Below are positions 6,951 to 14,098 of a stretch of DNA of 21,579 bases, in pieces. The notes under the pieces are model-generated. The model was not told the DNA's origin and did no database searches. It was given only the letters and a program-made list of their open reading frames with translations. Both the position numbers and the translations under genes were made by a program. Origin of the DNA: Lamprobacter sp046541315 (GTDB taxonomy: Bacteria; Pseudomonadota; Gammaproteobacteria; Chromatiales; Chromatiaceae). The stretch spans positions 1-21,579 of the forward strand of contig NZ_JBKHDN010000022.1 in NCBI RefSeq assembly GCF_046541315.1, read 5' to 3'. Positions within the stretch are counted from its first letter, which is position 1. Each line of letters opens with the position of its first letter.

Positions 6951-9434
6951 ATGAAGCTTCGTTACTACATCTTACTGCTGTTGCTCGGGTTCGGCTTGGT
7001 GCCGTTGCTCGTCGCGGTGCTGATCAACCTGCCGCTGGTGTTGGATCGCACCGCGTTGTTCTATCAGAAGGCCTACCTGCAGAACCTGCGCGCCGATTTT
7101 CGCGATCTCGACCAGCATCTCGCCAGTCGCCACGAGATGATCCGGCTGCTGGCCAAATTGCCGGAGCCCGGCATCATCCTGGGCGAGGCCGGCGACGAGG
7201 AGACCATCGATCTCGCCCGCGCCCGTTATACGGGCTGGATCAATCAGATGCTGAACGATCAGGCGGATCTGATCGAGATCCTCTTCGTCGATGGCGATGG
7301 CAATGAGCGGTTCTGGCTCGCACGCGATGCCAAGACCCAGGAATGGCACCCCACCGAGCACCCGCCCGACCCACCCAGCCAGGGCTTCGCCAACGCCGGC
7401 CTCGAACTCAAGCCCGGCGAGGTCATCGTCAGCCGGATTCGGGTCAATTCCTTCGCCGCGCGCGAGGACCCGCGGCAACTGATGACGCTACAGCTCGCCA
7501 GCCCCGTCGGCCAGCACGCCGCCGGCGAGCATCAGCCGCTGGGACTGCTGCTGATGACGATCGATGTCGGCGGACTCGCCAATTTCTATCGCGATACCCT
7601 CTGGGTCACCGACGATGGCCGCTATCTGCGTCCCGGCGAGCCGTTCAGCGAAGAGGCGCTTGCCTTCACCGATTTTCCCGGCCTCAAGGCCATCTTCGAG
7701 GACGGCACGCTCGCGCTCTGGAAAGGCGATCATGGGCCGCCGCTGCTCTGGGTGCCGATGTTCCTCACCGAGAACGCCCGCCCGCTGTGGGTCGGACGGC
7801 CGGTCGACCCCTCGCCGATCGCCAACTTCCGCAACGCGCTGGTCACGCGGGTGCTGAGCATCGTGCTGATACTGATCCTGGTCATGCTGATCATCGCGCG
7901 CTGGCTCGCCTCCCGCGCCGAGCGCTTTGGCCAGGAACTCACCAGTGGCGTGCGCGGCATTCTGCGGGAAGAGGACAGCCGGCGATTCCGCTGGCGCGGA
8001 CCGCGCGAGGTGCGCGAACTCGGCGAGCAGCTCAATGCGTTGGCGCACAGCCACGCCGAGCACCTGCGCGCCGAGCGCCAGCACATGCGTCAGCTCGAAC
8101 AATCGAACCAGTACAAATCGGAGTTTCTGGCCAATGTCAGCCACGAGCTGCGCACGCCCTTGAACTCGATCCTGTTGCTCTCGAAGTTGCTCGCCGACGA
8201 CGCATCGGGCCTGGACGACGATCAACGCCGCCAGGCCCGGGTCGTCAACGAGGCCGGCCGCGATCTGCTGACGATGATCGATAATATCCTCGACATCTCG
8301 CGCATCGAGGCCGGCGCGGTGACCGTGCATCTCGAATGGGTGCCGATCCGGCCCATGATCGATGAACTGGTCGGCATGCTCGGCCCGATCTTCTCGGATA
8401 AGGGGCTGGCGCTGCGGGTGGAGTGCAACGCCGCGGCCGCAGAACGAATCTATAGCGATCAAGCCAAGATTCGGCAGATCCTGAAAAACTTTCTCTCCAA
8501 CGCCGCCAAGTTCACCCATCAAGGCCAGGTCATCATCGCCGTCAAGGCCGGCGACGAGGACGAGCCGTTGGCGATCTCGGTGACCGATACCGGCATCGGC
8601 ATCCCGGCGGGTAAGGAGGAGGTGATCTTCGAGGCCTTTCGTCAAGCCGATGGATCGACCCGACGGCGCTACGGTGGCACCGGCCTCGGACTCTCGATCA
8701 GCCGGGAGCTGGCACAGCTGCTGGGCGGTCGGATCAGCGTCAGCAGTCGCCCCGGGCAGGGCTCCTGTTTCACGCTGCATCTGCCCCTGTCCCGCGATCC
8801 CGGGACCTATTCGGCGGTCGAGATCATCCAGGCCCAAGACCAAGACCGGCCATCGCCCGCCACGATCCCCGCGCGCACGCGGCGACCGAGCGCGAACCAG
8901 ACCGCGCGCGAGGGGGTTGCTGCCGATCTCGACGCGGTCGACGCGCAACAGCAGCCATCGCGCGCGCTCCCTGCGGCCTCGGACCCTGCGCGGGATTACT
9001 CCGATGCCTGGGTCCTGCTGGTCGAGCGCGATGTCCAGAACCTGGTTGCGATCACGGCCGAACTCGAAGCCCTCGGTCTCCAGGTGCAAACGGCGGCCGA
9101 CGAGGAGGAGGCCTTGGAAACCCTCTCCGAAGAGCACGATTGTTCGCTGCTGCTGCTCGCCGGATGCCTTGATGGCCAGGACGCCTGTGATACGATCAGC
9201 CATGTGCGGCGGAAGGCATGGCTCGCCGAACTCCCGATCGTGGTCCTTGGCGATCTGGAACCGGCGGCCCAAGCGCGCTGTCTCGAAGCGGGGGCCTGCT
9301 GTTTGCTGAAGAAACCGCTCGAACCGGCCGCCTTGGCGACGCTCATTCACTCATCGTTACGGCCCGAGACCAATCCCGGGGCCGGCCCCGGGCTCAGCCC
9401 CAAGGTCAACCAGGCCCGCGAGGAGAGGATATGA
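6951..9434 (+). CDS. membrane hybrid sensor histidine kinase with a degenerate C-terminal receiver
   Basis: An 827-residue kinase. The start is the ATG at 6951, because M-K-L-R-Y-Y then leads straight into a membrane segment (about 5-25). A periplasmic sensor domain of roughly 260 residues (Cache-like in general appearance) follows, then a second membrane helix at about 300-320 and a HAMP-like or coiled linker. The HisKA box S-H-E-L-R-T-P-L carries the phosphoacceptor His at 398. The ATP-binding domain shows N517, D-T-G-I-G-I-P with Asp546, and GGTGLGLS near 575. After a Pro/Arg-rich linker, a receiver-like domain occupies about 684-805. It retains an acidic pair region (V-E-R-D) and the C-terminal Lys in K-K-P, but the segment L-L-L-L-A-G-C-L-D-G has no Asp at the phosphorylation position. 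It overlaps the next gene by 4 bases (ATGA). The signal sensed is unknown. Confidence 0.92.
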   Translation: MKLRYYILLLLLGFGLVPLLVAVLINLPLVLDRTALFYQKAYLQNLRADFRDLDQHLASRHEMIRLLAKLPEPGIILGEAGDEETIDLARARYTGWINQMLNDQADLIEILFVDGDGNERFWLARDAKTQEWHPTEHPPDPPSQGFANAGLELKPGEVIVSRIRVNSFAAREDPRQLMTLQLASPVGQHAAGEHQPLGLLLMTIDVGGLANFYRDTLWVTDDGRYLRPGEPFSEEALAFTDFPGLKAIFEDGTLALWKGDHGPPLLWVPMFLTENARPLWVGRPVDPSPIANFRNALVTRVLSIVLILILVMLIIARWLASRAERFGQELTSGVRGILREEDSRRFRWRGPREVRELGEQLNALAHSHAEHLRAERQHMRQLEQSNQYKSEFLANVSHELRTPLNSILLLSKLLADDASGLDDDQRRQARVVNEAGRDLLTMIDNILDISRIEAGAVTVHLEWVPIRPMIDELVGMLGPIFSDKGLALRVECNAAAAERIYSDQAKIRQILKNFLSNAAKFTHQGQVIIAVKAGDEDEPLAISVTDTGIGIPAGKEEVIFEAFRQADGSTRRRYGGTGLGLSISRELAQLLGGRISVSSRPGQGSCFTLHLPLSRDPGTYSAVEIIQAQDQDRPSPATIPARTRRPSANQTAREGVAADLDAVDAQQQPSRALPAASDPARDYSDAWVLLVERDVQNLVAITAELEALGLQVQTAADEEEALETLSEEHDCSLLLLAGCLDGQDACDTISHVRRKAWLAELPIVVLGDLEPAAQARCLEAGACCLLKKPLEPAALATLIHSSLRPETNPGAGPGLSPKVNQAREERI

Positions 9435-10336
9435 TGGGCGAAGTCGATTACAAGTTACTCATCGTCGACGATCACGCGCATAATCTTTACACCCTGCGCA
9501 CCCTGATCGAGAAGCACCTGCGGGCGACGGTGCTCGAGGCCTCCTCGGGGCGTGAAGCGATCGACCTCACGCTCAGCCATCGCGACATCGATCTGATCAT
9601 CCTCGATGTGCAGATGCCGGAGATGGACGGTTTTCAGACCGCCTCGCTGCTCAAGCGGCGCCGCCGCTCGCGCGACATCCCGATCATCTTCCTCACCGCC
9701 GCCTTCAAGGCCGAGGAGTTCCAGCAACGCGGATTCGCGGTCGGGGCCGTCGATTATCTGCTCAAGCCGATCGACGATAATCTCCTCATCAACAAGATCA
9801 GCACCTATTTCAGGCTGATCGAGAAGGAGCGCTCGCTCAATCGCGAACTGGAGATCAAGGTCGCCGAACGCACCGCTGAGCTGGCCGAGGCGCGGCAGTA
9901 TCTCGCCAACATCATCGCGCACATGGGCGAGGCGCTGCTGGTGCTCACCCCCGAGGGCGAGATCAAGATCACCAATCCGGCCGCCTGCCGGATGCTCGGC
10001 TATGCCGAATCCGATTTGCTCGGTCTCTCGATCGGCGACGTGTTCGAGGAAGAGGAGGACGCCGAGGCGGGCGCCTTCATGGGCACCTGGCTCGAGGCGC
10101 TGATCCGCACCGGCGCGCTGGCCAAGATCGATGCGCGCTTCATCGCCAGCGACGGACGACGCGTGCCGATCTTGTTTTCCCGTACCGCAATAAAAGATAC
10201 TGATGGGACAATCACGGATATCATCTGCATCGCAAAAGACATGAGTGGGTACCGGCGTATCCACGACGACGCGGTCATGGAAGCGAACGGCACCACCACT
10301 AGTGAGACGACGATGGGGGCTGACCATGACGAATGA
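9431..10336 (+). CDS. response regulator with receiver, coiled-coil and PAS domain
   Basis: A cytoplasmic protein of 301 residues, starting at the ATG at 9431 inside the kinase stop. The receiver is canonical: acidic pair Asp13/Asp14, phosphoacceptor Asp59 in L-D-V-Q-M-P-E-M-D-G, Thr89 and Lys112 in L-L-K-P. A coiled-coil linker (about 125-165; E-K-E-R-S-L-N-R-E-L-E then V-A-E-R-T-A-E-L) leads into a PAS domain (about 165-285; N-P-A-A-C-R-M-L-G-Y near its start). The C-terminus is polar, with no helix-turn-helix, GGDEF, EAL or kinase domain. It is therefore a probable phosphate receiver that signals through protein contact or PAS ligand sensing. Its coupling to the kinase gene and its 11-base overlap with the ArsR gene suggest the three work together. 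Confidence 0.9.
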   Translation: MMGEVDYKLLIVDDHAHNLYTLRTLIEKHLRATVLEASSGREAIDLTLSHRDIDLIILDVQMPEMDGFQTASLLKRRRRSRDIPIIFLTAAFKAEEFQQRGFAVGAVDYLLKPIDDNLLINKISTYFRLIEKERSLNRELEIKVAERTAELAEARQYLANIIAHMGEALLVLTPEGEIKITNPAACRMLGYAESDLLGLSIGDVFEEEEDAEAGAFMGTWLEALIRTGALAKIDARFIASDGRRVPILFSRTAIKDTDGTITDIICIAKDMSGYRRIHDDAVMEANGTTTSETTMGADHDE

Positions 10337-10661
10337 ACTGCCCGCCGAACAGGCCGATCCCGAAGACACGACCTTGACGGCGATGGCGCTGAAGGCGATG
10401 GCGCATCCGCTGCGTTGGAAGATCCTCTGCTCGCTCGGTCGAAACGAACTCTCGGTCGGCGAGATCGTCGAGCGCACCGGCACCTCGCAGAGCAATATCT
10501 CCCAACACTTGGAGCAGTTGCGCAACAAGAACATCGTCGTCGCGCGCAAGGAAGCCAACCGGATCTTCTATCGCATCCGCAACGATCAACTGCTCGAACT
10601 GATCGGCATCATGCGCGATGTGCTCTGTCCGGCGAATCTCGACGATCGCTATCCCCGCTGA
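10326..10661 (+). CDS. ArsR/SmtB-family repressor, candidate dithiol persulfide/redox sensor
   Basis: A 111-residue winged-helix repressor. The ATG at 10326 follows a G-rich Shine-Dalgarno (GGGGG) and overlaps the preceding gene by 11 bases. The helix-turn-helix is at about 42-66 (L-S-V-G-E-I-V-E-R then S-Q-S-N-I-S-Q-H-L), followed by the wing (A-R-K-E-A-N-R-I-F-Y-R-I). It lacks the alpha-3 C-x-C type metal site of ArsR/SmtB metal sensors. Its only cysteines are Cys35 (I-L-C-S-L) and Cys101 (V-L-C-P-A), 66 residues apart. As I recall the family, this equals the spacing of the reactive pairs in SqrR (41/107), BigR (42/108) and HlyU (38/104), which form polysulfide or disulfide bridges. In a sulfide-oxidising phototroph this is plausible. 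Target genes are unknown; autoregulation of the operon or control of speE are possibilities. Confidence 0.92.
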   Translation: MTNELPAEQADPEDTTLTAMALKAMAHPLRWKILCSLGRNELSVGEIVERTGTSQSNISQHLEQLRNKNIVVARKEANRIFYRIRNDQLLELIGIMRDVLCPANLDDRYPR

Positions 10662-10696
10662 ACACCCTCTTCAAGACGAACCCCAACAGCTAGCGC

Positions 10697-11569
10697 ATGC
10701 TTAACGAAAACGACTGGTTTACCGAGATCGCCGATGCCGCCGGCAGCGCCTTTTCACTGCGCATCCAAGGCCGCTTGCATCACGAACAAACCCCGTTCCA
10801 GACCATCGAGGTCTACGCCACCGAGACCTTCGGCCATCTGATGGTCATCGACGGTTTCACGATGCTCTCGAGCCGGGAGAACTTCCTCTATCACGAGATG
10901 CTCGCGCATCCCGTGCTGTTCACCCATCCCGAGCCCAAACGGGTCGCGATCATCGGCGGCGGCGACTGCGGCACCCTGCGCGAGGTGCTGCGCCACGCCG
11001 AGGTCGAGTCGGCGCTGCAGATCGATATCGACGAGCGCGTCACCCGCGTCGCCGAGACCTTCTTTCCCGAGTTGACCGAATCGAACCAGGATCCGCGCGC
11101 GACCCTGTTGTTCGAGGACGGGATTCGCTGGATGCAGCAGGCGCCGGCGGGGTCGCTCGATGTGATCATCATCGATAGCACCGATCCGGTCGGCCCCGCC
11201 GAAGGCCTGTTCACCACCGCCTTCTATGGTGACTGCCATCGCGCCCTCGCTGCCGGCGGACTGCTGGTGCAGCAGAGCGAATCGCCGCTCTATCACCTGG
11301 ATATCATCCAGGGCATCTATGCCGATACCCGCGCGGCGGGCTTCGAGGATCACGCCACCCTGTTCTTTCCGCAGACGATCTATCCCTCGGGCTGGTGGAG
11401 CGCGACCATGGCCAGTCGCGATGGCAAGCTGCCGGCCTTCCGCGCCGAATCCGCCGCTGCCGCGCCCTTCCAGAGTCAGTATTACAGCGCCGAGATCCAC
11501 CGCGCGGCCTTGGCCCAGCCGGCGTTCTTCAAACGCGCGTTCGCGGCGAGCGACCGCGACGCCTCCTGA
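10697..11569 (+). CDS. speE: Spermidine synthase (polyamine aminopropyltransferase)
   Basis: A 290-residue enzyme that transfers the aminopropyl group of decarboxylated S-adenosylmethionine to putrescine, giving spermidine and methylthioadenosine. The N-terminal strand region holds Q-T-I-E-V-Y then G-H-L-M-V-I-D-G. The nucleotide-binding loop I-I-G-G-G-D-C-G-T-L-R-E-V is at about 85-97; Cys91 replaces the more usual Gly. The catalytic segment D-S-T-D-P-V-G-P starts at Asp160, and Q-S-E-S-P follows. Length and motifs are normal. It starts 35 bases after the ArsR gene with only a weak ribosome site, in the same orientation, so read-through from the signalling operon is likely. No S-adenosylmethionine decarboxylase gene is in the window. 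Confidence 0.95.
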   Translation: MLNENDWFTEIADAAGSAFSLRIQGRLHHEQTPFQTIEVYATETFGHLMVIDGFTMLSSRENFLYHEMLAHPVLFTHPEPKRVAIIGGGDCGTLREVLRHAEVESALQIDIDERVTRVAETFFPELTESNQDPRATLLFEDGIRWMQQAPAGSLDVIIIDSTDPVGPAEGLFTTAFYGDCHRALAAGGLLVQQSESPLYHLDIIQGIYADTRAAGFEDHATLFFPQTIYPSGWWSATMASRDGKLPAFRAESAAAAPFQSQYYSAEIHRAALAQPAFFKRAFAASDRDAS

Positions 11570-11585
11570 CCAAGGCCAGACTCGA

Positions 11586-11618
11586 GCCCCCGCCACTCGG
11601 GGGCCGACCCCGGGTCGG
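11586..11618 (+). terminator. two abutting hairpins downstream of speE
   Basis: GCCCCCG (11586-11592) pairs with CGGGGGC (11598-11604) over a 5-nt loop. Directly after it, CCGACC (11604-11609) pairs with GGTCGG (11613-11618) over a 3-nt loop; the two share one base, so they may compete. They start 17 bases after the speE stop. No T-run follows, so this is at best a pausing or 3'-protecting structure rather than a classical intrinsic terminator. Confidence 0.35.
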
Positions 11619-11627
11619 GTATCCGGC

Positions 11628-11675
11628 CCAGATCCAAGTCCCAGCCCCGAGTCCAGATCCAAGCCAAGTCCCAGC
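11628..11675. repeat. imperfect direct repeat between speE and amtB
   Basis: An 18-base unit beginning CCAGATCCAAG and ending GTCCCAGC (11628-11645) recurs at 11653-11675 with a 5-base internal expansion (duplicated CCAAG). It lies in the 224-base region between the convergent speE and amtB genes, which otherwise holds only hairpins. Probably a local slippage duplication in Pro/Ser-like low-complexity DNA. Confidence 0.6.
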
Positions 11676-11738
11676 TCCGGGCCCCACGGGTTGAGCGCGG
11701 GGCGGCCGCGCCCACAACGGCGAGCGATCCGCGGAACG

Positions 11739-11761
11739 AAAAACGGGGCCCGATGGCCCCG
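11739..11761 (-). terminator. intrinsic terminator of glnK-amtB
   Basis: On the minus strand a perfect 7-bp GC stem (CGGGGCC with GGGCCCCG) closes a 4-base loop at 11744-11761 and is followed immediately by TTTTT (11743-11739). It lies 33 bases after the amtB stop. This is a textbook rho-independent terminator. Confidence 0.88.
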
Positions 11762-11793
11762 CTGCAAGGTCGATTGCGCAGTCGCGCGATTCG

Positions 11794-13059
11794 TCAGAGT
11801 CCGCCGCCGCGGGTACCAACGAATTCCGGGTAGGCCTCGAGTCCGCATTCGCCGACATCGACGCCTTCGTACTCTTCCTCTTCGCTGACCCGGATGCCCA
11901 TGGTCAGCTTGATCAGCAGCCAGACGATGATCGAAGTGACGAAGACCCAGGCAAAGATGACGCCGAGGCCGATCAGCTGCGACACGATGCTGGCATCGCT
12001 ATTGGTGATCGGCACAGCCAGAAGGCCCCACATGCCGACCACGCCATGGACCGAGATCGCGCCGACCGGATCATCGATGCGCAGCTTATCCAGGCCGATG
12101 ATCGCGAACACCACGATGACGCCGCCGACGCCGCCGATCAGGGACGCGGCCAATGGGGTCGGCGTCAATGGCTCGGCCGTGATCGCCACCAATCCAGCCA
12201 GGGCACCATTGAGCGCCATGGTCAGATCCGCCTTGCCGAACACCAGGCGCGCGGTGATGAGCGCGAAGACCAGGCCACCGGCCGCCGCCATATTGGTGTT
12301 GACGAACACCGCAGCGACCGCGTTCGCCTCGCCGATATCCGAGATCTTCAGCTCGGAGCCGCCGTTGAAGCCGAACCAGCCGAGCCAGAGGATAAAGGTG
12401 CCGAGCGTCGCCAACGGCATGTTGGCGCCTGGAATGGCGTTGATCGAACCGTCCTTACCATACTTGCCTCTCCGGGCGCCCAACAGGAGCACGCCGGCAA
12501 GCGCGGCCGAGGCACCGCAGAGATGGACGATACCGGAACCGGCAAAATCCTGGAAGTTCAGGGCGTCGAGGAAGCCGCCGCCCCACTTCCAATAGCCCTG
12601 CACCGGATAGATGAAGCCGGTCAGAACGACCGCGAACAGCAGGAAGGCCCAGAGCTTCATGCGCTCGGCCACGGCCCCGGAAACGATCGACATCGCGGTC
12701 GCCACGAACACGACCTGGAAGAAGAAGTCGGACATCGCCGAGTAATAGGTCTCGCCGTCACTGGCGAGCACGTCATCGACCTCGTGGTCGCCACCGAACA
12801 TGAAGGTCCAATTGATGTCCGGAATGATGCCATTGCCGCCGGCCGGGTACATGATCCCGTAGCCGATCAACATGTACATGATGCTGGCGATCGCGAACAG
12901 GGCGACGTTCTTGGTCAGAATCTCGGCGGTGTTCTTCGCCCGCACCAGCCCGGCCTCGAGCATCGAGAAGCCGGCGGCCATCCACATGACTAAGGCGCCC
13001 GAGATCAGGAAATAGAAGGTATCCAACGCATAGGCCAGCTGGACGATCGGTTCTTCCAT
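11794..13059 (-). CDS. amtB: Ammonium transporter AmtB
   Basis: A 421-residue inner-membrane ammonium channel with about eleven hydrophobic helices. The N-terminal A-L-D-T-F-Y-F-L-I-S-G-A-L-V-M-W-M segment, the pore twin histidines His179 (S-G-I-V-H-L-C-G-A) and His338 (S-V-H-G-V-V-G-M-W-G), and the G-W-F-G-F-N-G-G-S signature all identify the Amt/Mep family. A strong GGAGG lies before the ATG at 13059. There is no obvious cleavable signal; this form begins with a short cytosolic or periplasmic end, unlike E. coli AmtB. The cytoplasmic C-terminal tail after the last helix (R-V-S-E-E-E-E-Y-E-G) is the usual PII-responsive region. It follows glnK by 23 bases in one operon, so GlnK can block the pore when nitrogen is plentiful. 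Termination is at 11739-11761. Confidence 0.97.
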   Translation of the reverse strand: MEEPIVQLAYALDTFYFLISGALVMWMAAGFSMLEAGLVRAKNTAEILTKNVALFAIASIMYMLIGYGIMYPAGGNGIIPDINWTFMFGGDHEVDDVLASDGETYYSAMSDFFFQVVFVATAMSIVSGAVAERMKLWAFLLFAVVLTGFIYPVQGYWKWGGGFLDALNFQDFAGSGIVHLCGASAALAGVLLLGARRGKYGKDGSINAIPGANMPLATLGTFILWLGWFGFNGGSELKISDIGEANAVAAVFVNTNMAAAGGLVFALITARLVFGKADLTMALNGALAGLVAITAEPLTPTPLAASLIGGVGGVIVVFAIIGLDKLRIDDPVGAISVHGVVGMWGLLAVPITNSDASIVSQLIGLGVIFAWVFVTSIIVWLLIKLTMGIRVSEEEEYEGVDVGECGLEAYPEFVGTRGGGL

Positions 13060-13082
13060 CGTTGCATTCCTCCGTTGCCGAG

Positions 13083-13421
13083 TTAGAGAGCGTCCGGACC
13101 GGTCTCGCCGGTGCGGATCCGAATGACCTGATCGACGTCGCTGACGAAGATCTTGCCGTCGCCGATCTTGCCGGTGCGCGCGGCGTTGCTGATCGCCTCG
13201 ATCACCTGATCGACCAGGCTGTCGTCGATGGCGATCTCGACCTTGATCTTGGGCAGGAAATCGACGACGTACTCGGCGCCGCGATAGAGTTCGGTATGGC
13301 CCTTCTGGCGACCGAAGCCCTTGACCTCGATGACGGTGATGCCCGAGACGCCGATATCGGCGAGCGCCTCGCGCACGTCATCGAGCTTGAAGGGTTTGAT
13401 GATGGCTGAAACCAACTTCAT
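13083..13421 (-). CDS. glnK: PII nitrogen regulatory protein (GlnK)
   Basis: A 112-residue PII protein that senses 2-oxoglutarate and ATP/ADP and binds AmtB. Tyr51 in the T-loop (H-T-E-L-Y-R-G-A-E-Y) is the uridylylation site. The starting M-K-L-V-S-A-I-I-K-P-F-K-L-D-D-V and the B-loop T-G-K-I-G-D-G-K-I-F-V are standard. GGAG at proper spacing precedes the ATG. Pairing with amtB favours the name glnK over glnB. Transcription most likely starts from the sigma-54 site at 13543-13557, giving nitrogen-limited expression through NtrC. Confidence 0.96.
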   Translation of the reverse strand: MKLVSAIIKPFKLDDVREALADIGVSGITVIEVKGFGRQKGHTELYRGAEYVVDFLPKIKVEIAIDDSLVDQVIEAISNAARTGKIGDGKIFVSDVDQVIRIRTGETGPDAL

Positions 13422-13498
13422 GAAGATGCTCCGTTGAATTGAGTGCGGCTGGGCCGCTGTCGGCCCGCCGCGTGATGACGATGGCAGTCGACCGTGAC

Positions 13499-13515
13499 TG
13501 CGGTCCGCTGGTGCA
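13499..13515. promoter_or_regulatory. weak NtrC-like dyad in the glnK leader
   Basis: TGCGGTCCGCTGGTGCA keeps the full right half (TGGTGCA) and the first three bases of the left half of the 17-bp NtrC consensus TGCACC-N4-TGGTGCA, but misses three left-half bases. It lies downstream of the predicted transcription start rather than upstream, where NtrC sites usually are. It could be chance or an unusual placement. Confidence 0.25.
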
Positions 13516-13542
13516 TTAGAGATTCAGCACATAAAGATTAGA

Positions 13543-13557
13543 GCAAATGCCGAGCCA
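13543..13557 (-). promoter_or_regulatory. sigma-54 promoter of glnK-amtB
   Basis: The minus strand reads TGGCTCGGCATTTGC, preceded by T. Against the sigma-54 consensus TGGCAC-N5-TTGC there is one mismatch (A to T), and the essential GG (-24) and GC (-12) are in place with correct spacing. The start would fall near 13531, leaving a leader of about 110 bases before glnK. The site lies 14 bases past the stop of the porin remnant. Confidence 0.75.
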
Positions 13558-13571
13558 ACCGATCTGACCGA

Positions 13572-13787
13572 TCAGAACTCCTTGCTCCAGCTGACCCAGA
13601 ACTTCGGATCGGTGTCGTAGCCCAGTACAGTTTCGCCGTTGTTCTGGTCCCAGTTCAACGCGAAGATTCCGAATTCGCCAGCTTCCCGGCTGATCGAGGC
13701 GCCGAAGTGCCAGTAGTTGTGGCTCTCGCTCCCGAGGTAGGGGAGGCCGGCAGCGTTGTACTTGGTGATCTCCTCAGCTTTGTCTTT
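13572..13787 (-). pseudogene. C-terminal remnant of an outer-membrane porin-like protein (TorF/gcw_chp-like)
   Basis: Seventy-one codons are open on the minus strand, bounded by an in-frame TGA at 13788-13790 and ending with TGA at 13572-13574; no ATG, GTG or TTG start occurs early enough to give a useful protein. The translation alternates hydrophobic and polar residues as in beta-strands (Y-W-H-F-G-A-S-I-S, then F-G-I-F-A-L-N-W, then F-W-V-S-W-S-K-E-F) and ends in Phe, the usual C-terminal signal of beta-barrel outer-membrane proteins. The ending resembles the TIGR02001 (TorF putative porin) family, which is often encoded next to glnK-amtB in proteobacteria. The N-terminal two thirds are absent: the sequence beyond 13790 shows no barrel strands in any minus-strand frame I read. 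I interpret it as a gene truncated by deletion or rearrangement. Confidence 0.7.
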
Positions 13788-14098
13788 TCATAATGCGAAT
13801 GACCTCGGTTTGTGTCGTTGATGGGCGAGACGGCCGCCCGACGTGGTGATCCTGCGGATGCAACATCACGGTCACACGCTGGACGCAGATATCATGCCAC
13901 CATCAAATGTGCGCAAAAGACAACGGTTTCGGCTACAATGTCGCGGAACTACAACTTGGCTCCGCACCGATAGAGTGCATCGCTCGCAGAGCGCTCGGGA
14001 GCCAGCGCACCATTGCAGTGCAAGCTTTGGGACGGGCGCGCGGTTCACGGCCGCCCTATAATGGTTTCAACCCCTTCCCACACTCACGGTGACCCTCG
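13788..14098. other. intergenic region between the porin remnant and ubiK
   Basis: About 310 bases without a convincing gene. Short open frames on the plus strand (for example 13907-14092) have Arg/Ser/His-rich translations, lack ribosome sites and look like chance. The segment near 13780-13800 is AT-richer than its surroundings and marks the edge of the porin remnant. Apart from the TATAAT at 14057 I see no repeat, RNA gene or mobile element. Confidence 0.6.
14057..14062 (+). promoter_or_regulatory. candidate -10 box for ubiK
   Basis: A perfect TATAAT 36 bases before the ubiK ATG, in otherwise GC-rich sequence. No good -35 lies at 16-18 bases (TTGGGA at 14027 is 24 bases away) and there is no TG extension, so activity is uncertain. 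Confidence 0.35.

Noticed and set aside
7488..9350. 620-codon minus-strand open frame opposite the sensor kinase
   Set aside because: Antisense to well-conserved kinase domains; no family features.
13843..14092. Small plus-strand open frames in the gap before ubiK
   Set aside because: Arg/His/Ser-rich, no ribosome site, overlapping in several frames; typical of non-coding GC-rich DNA.
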